This document shows positions 23,533 through 33,400 of a stretch of DNA of 64,000 nucleotides, piece by piece. The stretch covers positions 31,685,667 to 31,749,666 of the forward strand of contig OY294051.1 of NCBI GenBank assembly GCA_958510825.1, read 5' to 3'. Both the position numbers and the translations under genes were made by a program. Source of the stretch: Brachypterus glaber (lineage: Eukaryota > Arthropoda > Insecta > Coleoptera > Kateretidae). Numbering within the stretch: position 1 is the first letter of the stretch; each line of letters opens with the position of its first letter. The notes under the pieces are model-generated. The model saw only the letters and a list, made by a program, of their open reading frames with translations, was not told the DNA's origin and ran no database searches.

Positions 23533-24020
23533 TCAATCTTTATTTAAACATTTTTTTAAATACGTGTTATTACAATTTTAAATTATTTATTTGTTTGTTT
23601 GTTTGCGCCCCCCATTTGGAGGAATTGCGCCCCCATTTGGAGGAATTGCGCCCCCATTTGGAGGAATTGCGCCCCCATTTGGAGGAATTGCGCCCCCATT
23701 TGGAAGAATTGCGCCCCTATTTGGAGGCATTGCGCCCGTTGAAGGATTTGCGCCCCCCCTATTTGAAGGTATTGCGCCACATAGAGAGGGAGTTTTGCGC
23801 CCCATTGGGAAGTAATGCGCCCATATTAGGGGTGTTGCGCCCCGTTGAGGGGTATGGGGCCCACACTGTGGGTTTTTGTGCCCTCTCCCCACTATAAATA
23901 TTAGAAAAGTTTAACTTGCTGTATAGAATTTAATATTTTTCCTGTTTTAATTGTATTTTTTTTTTTGGTTTAATGTCTTTACCAATGTATTTACCATTTG
24001 TACTTTAGTTTTCATACCGT
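23533..24020 (-). mobile_element. probable first insertion in the tRNA-Asp site, with minisatellite
   Basis: This segment is bracketed by two tRNA-Asp 5' fragments. On the minus strand its 3' end, next to the tRNA fragment, reads AAATAAAGATTGA. That resembles AAATAAAGCTTTA at the same place in the neighbouring LINE insertion. The rest differs from that LINE and includes a 21-bp minisatellite. I read it as the 3' part of a related, heavily 5'-truncated element. No ORF of the retrotransposon protein is left, so the assignment rests on position and terminal similarity. Confidence 0.55.
23605..23885. repeat. 21-bp GCGCCC minisatellite, about 14 units
   Basis: The best-preserved units (23606-23710) are GCGCCCCCATTTGGAGGAATT. 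Units decay to 18-24 bp towards 23885 but keep the GCGCCC core. Because 21 is a multiple of three, several frames stay open on both strands (heptads such as PPFGGIA or PPNGGAI). There is no start context or splice evidence, so I do not call a gene. Confidence 0.85.
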
Positions 24021-24028
24021 ATTTCAAG

Positions 24029-24042
24029 TCCTCGGTAGTATA
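24029..24042 (+). pseudogene. tRNA-Asp 5' fragment, second copy (target-site duplicate)
   Basis: TCCTCGGTAGTATA is identical to the copy at 23519, and the preceding eight bases differ at one position. It separates the first insertion from the RLE-type LINE and lies exactly at that LINE's 3' end. Confidence 0.8.
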
Positions 24043-25921
24043 TAAAGCTTTATTTTTACATTTTTACATTGTATACATAATATTGTGCATTATAGTAAAA
24101 ATTAATAAATTGTTGTATTTAATACAGACATTTGTTTGAAATAAATTATCACAGTAAATAACAATCACAATATAAACATTAAAAACTAAATCACATTTAA
24201 AATTTACAATTAACGACATTAAATTAAACTTATTACATGTTACATATAATCTTACTACTCTAAAAATAAATAAAAATATAAAAAGGATTATCACAGTTCA
24301 TTATCGATTCTAGGTTCTTTCAGTCTTTTTTGTAGTATATCACATGTTGATACCGCAACACTGTAGCTGACTTTATTTATTAAAATCTGAAGTTCTTTGG
24401 CAGATACTCTAAGACTCTTCCGTAACATGTCGCAGAAACCCTTGTGCTCTTCGGTAGCAATAATCTCACCATAGCAACCAATTATACACACAGCCAGTTT
24501 CACAGGACATCTGTATATCTTCTCCATTTCCGTAACAAGATTTAGGTCTCTGGAGGTGTCGGACAGATTAAACTCTGTTATGTGGTTAACCGAGTTTACT
24601 GTGTATCTGGTGCGCTTAAGGTTTTCTTGGTTTCGTAGGTTCTGAATGTGAGACACTGCTACCTCGACCACAAAGATTTCGTCAGGATTTGTCAGATGCA
24701 CGACTATGTCTGGCTTGTTATGGTAGAGCTTTTTTTCTGTTAAAATCTTCTGACCGGCTTTAAGTGTGACTTTTCGGCCATGCATGTCGAATTCTGCATG
24801 ACATGCTGCCTTGCCGAACTGCAGGTTTCTTGAGAGGTGGCGGGGGGCTCGGAGGCTCTTGAGCAGGGTTTTGAGAATCCAATGCACCACGTTGTCATGC
24901 CTAGTGATGTATGCGTTGTTTACACACGCTGCTGCGACATGGTAAGCGGTTTCGTGGTGATTACATCCTCTTCTGCAGTTTCTACGGTGCGGGTTTGAGC
25001 CCAATCCATGCAGTTGCTCTTCAGCTGCTGTTAAGAGCATCCCCCTTCTCCAGCTGTCCAGGTTTGGAGATTTATGCGCCGGAAAAGTGATTTTTTGCTG
25101 CTCTTGCAGTACCACTTTACCGTAGTGCATATTTTTGGACCACTCTTCTTGCAGTTTATGTAGGTACTTTTTGTTAATTTCAGTTACAGTGTTCTGGCAG
25201 CACTTTTTGATATTTTCGTTGTTGTCAAGAGTAACTTGGTACTTTTCTACAACAAACTCCATATCGCTAATAGGGTTTCTCCATCCCGCAGATTTCAGAG
25301 CTTCATACCTTTTGCGGCATATATCCATATCTTTGTGTTTCATCAGGTATATGCCCTTCTTCACAAAGTTGAGTTCCGTTTGGTGCTCTATGGATTTGAT
25401 ACCCAGGCCTCCTTTGTTAACTGGTATGTATACTCCTGCGTTAGATGAAGTCTTTCCTTTTAGGTTATGTTCAACCAACTTCTTTCTTATCTTCGTATCT
25501 AGGTCTCGACACCTTTTGAGAGTTGAACTTCTTTTTTCGTCAGGATAAATGTTTGCAGTTATGTATGTAACTGCAGGAATAACTGTGCTATTTATCAACA
25601 TGGTTTTCTGAAACGTGGTTAGTTCTGATTTGAGTATGGTGGTCACAGTTTCCTCCAGCTTTTCCTCTGCTTTTTCGAAGTTCTTTAAGTTGTCTCTCTC
25701 AAGTTGCTCGAGACCCAGGTATTTATAGCCTTCCCGCACCTCAGGTAGAAAGGGTACAACATCGTTTTCGTCGACATTTGCAGCGTTCCTGGAGTAAATG
25801 CCGCACTTGGCAACATTTAGTTTTAACCCCAACTCGCCTGCAGCTGTGGATAACTCCTCAGTTACCATTCTTATCCCACTCTCACTGGGTGCATGGCATT
25901 TGACGTCATCCATAAACGCTA
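24043..25921 (-). mobile_element. R4/Dong/NeSL-like non-LTR retrotransposon, 5'-truncated
   Basis: An open frame from about 25930 to 24291 encodes about 540 residues. It begins at the reverse-transcriptase catalytic box (LAFMDDVK; the D-D pair is residues 2-3 of the reported ORF). It continues through the GLKLNVAKCG and YKYLGLE thumb-region motifs, then a CX3CX7HX4C zinc knuckle (CRRGCNHHETAYHVAAAC) followed by RHDNVV, then KPDIVV...FVVEVAVS. This order is that of the C-terminal restriction-enzyme-like endonuclease in R2/R4/NeSL-type elements. The N-terminal half of the polymerase is missing. The frame has no internal stop, so the insertion is fairly young. The 3' UTR runs to 24043 and ends AAATAAAGCTTTA directly against a tRNA-Asp fragment. 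Confidence 0.88.
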
Positions 25922-25931
25922 ACGTTTCATG

Positions 25932-26003
25932 TTCATGGTAGTATAGTGGTGAGTATCCCCGCCTGTCACGCGGGAGACCGGGGTTCGATTCCCCGCCGTG
26001 GAG
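25932..26003 (+). tRNA. tRNA-Asp (anticodon GUC)
   Basis: The 72-nt cloverleaf is complete. The acceptor TTCATGG pairs with CCGTGGA (two G-U pairs). The D arm is GTAT/GTAT with AGTGG. The anticodon stem is CCCGC/GCGGG with loop CTGTCAC, anticodon GTC at 25965-25967. The T arm is CGGGG-TTCGATT-CCCCG, and the discriminator base is G26003. There is no intron. The acceptor is unusual: the common TCCTCGG 5' half, still present in the two upstream fragments, would leave a T-T mismatch at pair 4, whereas the present 5' half restores pairing. The A box overlaps the retrotransposon junction but is intact. Confidence 0.95.
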
Positions 26004-26007
26004 AAAC

Positions 26008-26014
26008 TTTTTTT
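26008..26014 (+). terminator. RNA polymerase III T-run
   Basis: Seven T residues start five bases after the tRNA-Asp end. This is the standard pol III termination signal and supports a transcribable gene. Confidence 0.85.
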
Positions 26015-26079
26015 ACATAAAGTAATAAAATAAAAAAAAAATGAGAAAAAAAAATTTTTTCAAAAAAAAATTTTTTCAA

Positions 26080-27170
26080 AAATTTTTTTTTTGATAGTGC
26101 GGAAAGTTGTAGTTTTCCTCACTAGTGTGTAAAAGTACTTTTCCGCACTCGTGTGGAAAAGTAGTGCGGAAAAATAAAATTAAGCAAACATTCGGGTACC
26201 TGAGCACTATCGTTATTATAATTAACGACAAACTAAATATATAAAGGTACTTAAACAATGTTTTTTTTTCGAGCTTGTGGAAAGTAACACTTTTTCGCAC
26301 GCATTTGTGTTTGGAAATTTGTACTTTTCCGAACTGGTGTGGAGAAGTAGTTTTTAAAGTAATTTTCCTACGATCCCCTATGAAAATAACATTTACCACA
26401 CTCTTTTGTTCTTTCGAAAACGCCTCATATCGCACTAGTTTGATATTTTTATATCACACTCGTGTGATATTTATGTATGGAGGTTTGCCTAATTTTATTT
26501 AGATATTTACCTCGTAGATTTTACGAATTTTATTCACCTTGTTTTATAAACCATTTTCCACCTTTCACCACAGCGTTTTATATCTTTTAATTAAGTGTTT
26601 TAATCCAAATATTTCTGTTTTTCATGTCAAAAATAGAAACTATATGTATAACGTTACTATTTTGACCATTACTGTCTAGTCTAGACAGTCTAGATCTTAT
26701 AAAAATTACTTATTTTTTTATTTAGTTACCTTACATTACATAAAAGACATCAAAATACACAGTATTTTTCTTATAAAATGTAAAACAGTACAATTTTACT
26801 GTCTTATATGGCAGCATAACCACAGAAATCTAATTTAATAAGTAAACTCAAGTTTGCATTTATTTAGGAATAGGCAACCCATTAAACAGCTATGTATTGT
26901 ATTAAATATAAAGCCAAGAAAACTAAAGCTAAATAAAAATCACATTTCTTGTACCCTACATATATAAATTTGTATGCTCTTTATAATTATTTTGTCTTTG
27001 TTTTTATTAAAAATTAATAAAAATTAGAAAATTTTAGAATAAGAAACTTCATATTTTTTCGGGATTGTAGGAAAAATAGTGTACATTACTTGTTGGAAAG
27101 TGTATTTCATGAAATATTTTTCCGCACTAGTGTGGAAAAGTAGCGCGAAAAAGTAAAATTAATCAAAAAT
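26080..27170. repeat. dispersed TTTTCCGCACTAGTGTGGAAAA fold-back motifs
   Basis: The palindromic core TTTTCCGCAC...GTGTGGAAAAGTAG recurs at about 26096-26180, 26270-26350 and 27115-27150, with a related fragment at 23318-23390. Each is followed by a run such as AAAATAAAATTAA. A related TATCACACTCGTGTGATATT palindrome is at about 26452. Probably remnants of one MITE family. The DNA between them shows no gene. Confidence 0.55.
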
Positions 27171-27393
27171 TTGGCTATGTAAAGAAGATTTTTCAAAAAA
27201 CTCGGAAATCTTACCGAAAAGCTCAAAAATCATAGATTTCAGATGTTAGGTATAGGAAAATCAGTGAAAAAATATTTTATACTGGTTCACCACTCAAAAA
27301 ATTTCTAAATTCTGAATCGTATTTTGTACAACATTTTTGTACAAAATAAAACTATTTGAATTTACCGCCAAAGGCATAGCCATTCATAGATAT

Positions 27394-27405
27394 CGCGCAC
27401 GCGCA
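27394..27405. promoter_or_regulatory. NRF-1/ewg-like GC palindrome upstream of eIF3b
   Basis: CGCGCACGCGCA lies 32 bases before the eIF3b start codon, in an otherwise AT-rich region. It is close to the GCGCATGCGC consensus bound by NRF-1 / erect wing at housekeeping promoters. The TTTTATACGG just downstream is not a convincing TATA box at that distance from the ATG. The function is inferred from sequence only. Confidence 0.4.
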
Positions 27406-27436
27406 TTCTTTTATACGGGTTGTCCCGCGTGTCAAA

Positions 27437-30400
27437 ATGGCGAAAAAGAAATTAGAAGATAAAAATAGTCAAAACGATGAAAATTCAAAAAATGATGACT
27501 CAAACGACGATGAACCAAACTTTGAAGATCCCGAGGGATACAAGGATAACATTTCAGATGAAGGTAAATAGTGAAAAAAAAATATATTTTGCTTATGACG
27601 TTTCACCATGCTTTTTAAACTTGATTTTTGGCTATTAGAACCTTTAAAAGGGTTTTATTAGACTGTTTGGTATATGAAATATGTAGAAAACTTGCTATTT
27701 TAACTAAATCTGATTTAAAAAGATTAGTTTTAAGGCTTATTTTGGGAACATATGTCAAAATAAAAAGTTAGGTTAAGTGTCAAAATTTTAGATTATTTTA
27801 TACTTCCGCTGGAAAATAAAATAAAGTTTCTATACACGGCGTAAAAATCGACAATATCTGTGTTACAGGAGATGGGGAATTATCAGCCAAAGAGATTGAG
27901 GAAAAAAATGTAATGCATAATTTTTCTTGTACAAAAAGGGTCCCTATAATATTTTTTGATTTATTGTAATTTACTACCTATTCTGCATATAATTAGATTA
28001 TAGTTTTACAGACAATCACAAAAAATTGTGAATTATTTTTAGAACAAGGTAGTGGTTTCATTTTTCATCAAACTTTTTTAGCCAATGTGGAATGCATTTT
28101 ATTTCTGATTTCAGCCAAATATTTTTTTTTGAGAAATAAAAAAAGCTATAAATATAAATATCTAATAAGGGGCTCTCAATTAGGCAATGGTGAAGTTGGT
28201 TTTGGTGGGGGAGGTGGCCAAAAAAATTGGGCCAGGATGTGTTTTTTTTTTTGTTGGATTGTAGTAGACAATGTGGACTTTTTTTTTGGATCACTTGCAA
28301 AATCTTAAAGACACAGTGATTAATAGAATTCTTTAAGGGATGCTCCCTGGCTACAAGCTTAAAAAAAGATAGACAAGGTAAAAAAAAGGATGAAAAGTCA
28401 TAGTAATACCATATTACCAAAATGGCTACCTATAACAATAGTATATTAAAGTACTAGTTTCATAATCCGCAAGCGGCTTGTTTTCTAAACTTGTACTCGT
28501 GCGCTAAAAACGTGTTATGAAACGAGTGCTTTATACAATTTTTTCTATTTTCCTCTAAAATTTAAAAAAACTTACATTTAAATTGATGACTGATGTAGGG
28601 GTTTTTGTTTTGGATTGGCATTACAGTTTACACCATGTTTAAAATTCTAAGAACAAATAATTTTTGATATATTTTATAGTCATCTCTTCTCTTTTTTACT
28701 GCAATTAACCAAGCCACAATTTTAACATGGTAAAAATAGCCCAAACACAAAAATTTTTAGAAAATTCAACTTTAAAGCGACATTGACATTTGCATGGAAA
28801 ACGACAAGTGATAGGCCAGGTCTGTTGCCAGCCCAAAAGAACAAAAAGTACAGACCTTTTATGGGCCTATAAGAACACGCAAAATGCGTGTGATTATGAG
28901 CTTATAAGAGTCGCAAAATAGAAAATTATTTTTTTAAATACTTCCAAATTAAGTATTTTATACTATTTAAATCTTAATCACTTATGATTCTAAAATATAA
29001 AAAAAAAACATTGACTGATAATTCTTCTCTTTTCCATCAAATGTTATGATCCATTTTGTGAAATCACTTCTGATTATTTTTGTTTTTTATTTCATTTGGG
29101 TTATAAATTTATATTTATATTAAACAAGCAACCAAAAATCTTGTACCTTAAAAAGCAGTATCTGTAAAACTATGTTACATTTATACAAAATCCTTAATTT
29201 TAGAACTTCTTGGTGACATTTTAATAAAACAACCAAAAGAAACAGATGGTGTGGAAAGTGTTGTAATTGTAGATGGTGTACCAGTTGTCGGAACAAACCG
29301 TATCGAAAAATTAAAATCTGTAATTAACAAGATTTTTGTCAAATTTGGCAACATTGTTAACGAATTCTACCCAGTTGATGAGCAGGGTAGCACAAAAGGA
29401 TATATTTTTATCGAGTACTCGACACCACAACATGCAGCCGAAGCTGTGAAGTTAGCGAACAACTTTAAGCTTGATAAACAGCACACATTTCAAGTGAATT
29501 TGTTTACCGATTTTTCGAAATACGAGTCGATTCCTGATAAGTGGGAGCCCTCAGAAGCGAGGCCCTATGAGGGGCAATCTGATCTGCATTATTATCTGTT
29601 GGAGCCTGATGCGTATGATCAATTTGGTGTGGTCACTGCTCAGGGGCAATATGTACAGATTTGGCAGCACACTCAGCCTGATCCTTCTCTGTTGGAAGAA
29701 CGTAATGTAAGTAAAATATTGTTGCCAACAATAAAACTTTCCCCTTCCTTCCCTTAGTACATATTCATAAGGTAGGTGAGCCAGTTATTGACATGTTCCT
29801 AATGTTGCCACCCCCTCTTAAACTTTTTAGTTCCTCCTCTGTGTCATAGATGGCACTGTCAGTATACTGACCATTTGAAAGTAAACAAAACGTATGAAAC
29901 AAAGATCAAGGCTGACGTGTATTTTTAATAAAATACAGAGCGTCGCACGGACCGTCTCCCCACGTCAGCCTTGATCGTTCTATCTTTGTTTTCACTATTT
30001 TTTACAATCTGAAATTCACATAGGCCCATATTGTGTTTCACTCAATAAAGTAGAGAAGAAAAGGTATTTTTTGCGATTGTTGTCTAAGTAGTCGACAAAA
30101 AAAAATTACAAAAAGAAAAAACAACAAGAAAAGAAAGTAACAAAGAAATCAGAGTTTTGTGCGAAGAGAATTGTCAGGCCGATATGAGATTGCGTGGGGC
30201 TTACTGAAAATGACAAATTGTTTAAGTGCCCAAAATGTAAATAAAAAACAGTTGTTCTTTTGCCACTATATTTTCATATTTGTTAATTTTTTTTTGCTAG
30301 TTTGTTGTATACTCTTAGAAATAGCAGCTATTTTATTGCCAGGACTCTGGCAGTATTTGGAACATGAGTTCCTAATACAGGGTTGTTTGATTTTGTCCGG

Positions 30401-33400
30401 GTGGACCAAACTGGGCGGAAGTAATCAAATTTTGGCGGACTGAAAAACTGATAAGCCCCCCCCCCCGTTTCGCACACCCCTGGTTGAAATAAGTACATGA
30501 AAATAACAAATAAAAACGAGCCTTGGTAGGATTAGTTGACATGCAAAACCTCGTTGATATATCTCAAAGGGTTCCTGAGTTATTAAATAAAAACCGATTT
30601 TTTTAGCCACTTTCAAAGGGGCGTAGCTCCCTTATGACGCATTTTTAGACATATGTTTATAGGAACTTTTTGTCATATTTTATCATGTAGAATCACCTGT
30701 TAAAATTTCCTACGCTATTTCAAATACACCCTGTATTGAAAATAATCCTCATCTATAAATTTTTAAAATTTATTTTTTTCTTAAAATTTGTTGCGTGTTT
30801 TCCATAACTTATAATTTATAAGTTATACAGCATGAATAAAAACAATAAAAAAACTCCAAGTAGCAAACTTCTTGTTTTCTAAATCCAACACAGGCTTAAA
30901 TTTAAGCTGCTGAATTCATCGGCACCATATTTAATTTATCTGGTCTGGTTTCCGTCGCCGCCGCTGCGGTGCTGCGCCTGCTAAAATTATTTTTTTAAAG
31001 AAAATTTTTAGAAAAAATGTTAAAGGAATTTTAAAGCTTCACCAAATGAATCATTTTAGTTATTTCCAGACGGGGGTCTGCGCCGCGCCGTAAATTTGGA
31101 GGCGGGGCACTATATATGCCGGCGGCGGCGCACACGCACACCTCTAGCCGACTAGACACTAGACTAGTCAGACCCCAGTTGGAAGTTGAAATATTTTTTC
31201 CGTGACCATGTGATATTATAAGGGATAATTTTTGATTTTGTCCAATTTTGTCCGGTTTTGTCTACCGGCCTGAACAATTTCAAAAAAAGTGTACTTTTTC
31301 ACAACCCTGTCAGTATGCAATATTTTTTAAAAAGCAATAATAATTTTTCCGAAGTTCTTGCAGTTGTTTTTTTACCCATTAGAATAAAGATATATTTATT
31401 GTTAATGCAGTGAAGTTGCTGGTAATTAAAACTAAATTTGAATGCGGTAAAAAATAAGAAATGTCTTAACATGACAATATTTGGCTTACTTACCTTATAA
31501 TAGAAATCAATGTAATTTCTAAAACCTCTTATTTATTTCACATTTTTAAGGACTTTTTTCTTTAGGGATGGAGTCAAACTTACATAAAATGGTCACCTTT
31601 GGGCACTTTTATGGCTACCTTCCACATGGCCGGTATCGCCTTATGGGCCGGCCCAAATTTCTCGCAATATAAAAAATTCGCCCATTCTAACGTTCAGTTC
31701 ATCGACTTTTCACCCTGCGAAAAGTATCTAGTAACTTACGCCCCTCAAGACGATAAAAACAACCCAGAGGCGAAGAAAATTATAATCTGGGACATCAGGA
31801 CCGGGTTAGAAAAACGTTCTTTCCAGCCGGAGGGTCCGTCAGTTTGGCCCATCTTCAGGTGGTCCCATGATGATAAATATTTTGCGAGAATCGGAATCGA
31901 CGTTCTATCGATCTACGAAACGCCATCTTTCGGACTTTTAGATAAAAAATCTTTCAAAATTAACGGAATACGCGACTTTGATTGGTCCCCCACAGATAAC
32001 GTGATTGCCTATTGGGTGGCCGAGGATAAAGATGTGCCAGCCAGTGTTACTCTGTTGGAAATTCCCAATAGGAATGAAATTAGGAAAAAGAATTTGTTTA
32101 ATGTGGCTGATTGTAACATACACTGGCAGAAAAGTGGGGATTATTTGTGTGTCAAAGTAGATAGGTAAGTTTTCTCCATGTACGAAATGATTTATACATC
32201 CAGATAACAAAACCCGAATTTTTTTAAAAAGTATTTATAGGTTTTGTCAAGGTGTGCATTGAAATCGTACATTTTGCAACACAGTTTGATTTAGTTTGAC
32301 AGGTAAGAATTAATTTTTAAAATAAGGTTATTTATTTGACAAGCGCCTAAATGCAGCTCTATGTGCAAGAGTTTGTTTTGGTTTTTTCTTGGTTTGGTTT
32401 TTTCTTGGTTTGGTTTTTTTTTTTTAATGAGAGGGCCTTTGTTTTCGTTAACGTTGGTTTGGCGTCTGTTTGGTGTTTTTTTTTTGTAAAAAAATGTTTT
32501 TTATCTAAAATAACATATTGAAAACCGGTCAGCGCAGTTTCTTCTTCTTCTTCTTCTTCTTCTTCTTTTCCTAATTATTGGCGTCGGCTCCTTGAGCCAT
32601 ATCCGCCAGATCAGCGCAGTTTATGAAAACGTTGCATAAAGAGCTGCACATAGGCGCTCCTATTTATTTGTGAAATTCAAAACATATCAAAGCAAAAACA
32701 CAGTATCCGCTTTGATTTTTTTTTCTAAAAAATTTAATTTATGGAATAAAATTTATCGAAAAAATAAAACAACCTAATTTACATAACTTTTCTAATTATA
32801 AAGCATTATAAAAATAATTTAAATAGTATAATACAAAAATCTAACAAAAGATCCAGTACATACTGTATTTTACCCTAGACGGTTTTTGTCAAAACTTCAC
32901 CCAACTTTTAAAATCTCTTGTCAAAATGATATGATGTAAAATTTAAGATTTCAATGCCTCCCTCGATAAAACTTATTAATGCTTTTTAAAAAATTTCGGC
33001 AGATGTCTACTAAAAAACATGAAGCCAATTGTGGATTCGGGTACATTATTAATGGTATATCATTCATTATTAATAAGTGTAAGCCATAAGGGTGGGGACG
33101 CTTTAGCCGCTGTTGAATTCACCTACTTTTTTTGACATACAACAGTTTAGAACTGATGTATTGATATCTCTTTCTGTTTAGAAGATACAAGACATGTATG
33201 AATCAAGCTGTAAAAGATTTCTACTAAAGGTACTATACAGAATAATTTTTAAATATCTACACTCCTTTCATTATTATTTTCGTTAGTTGTTTTAACCAAG
33301 GGCGTGTGAAACGGGGGGCCTTATGAGGGACTCTACTTTCCCTTAGCTCTATCACTTTTTTGTAAAACCTTTTTCTGTGTAACTTTTTGTAGTTTTACTA

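Noticed and set aside
23583..23897. Several overlapping ORFs of proline/glycine-rich heptads on both strands
   Set aside because: They are products of the 21-bp minisatellite, with no start context or flanking coding sequence.
24291..25931. Reading the tRNA-Asp plus LINE as a template-switch chimera, as in U6/LINE fusions
   Set aside because: The tRNA is in the opposite orientation to the LINE, and tRNA 5' fragments also lie at the 3' ends of both inserts. That is the pattern of target duplication.
27869..27909. A 41-nt candidate exon of eIF3b with good AG/GT borders ([13 protein letters not shown])
   Set aside because: Including it shifts the frame into the exon at 29204. Joining 27563 directly to 29204 gives E-L-L-G-D-I-L, which matches the known eIF3b N-terminus. 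At most it is a poison exon.
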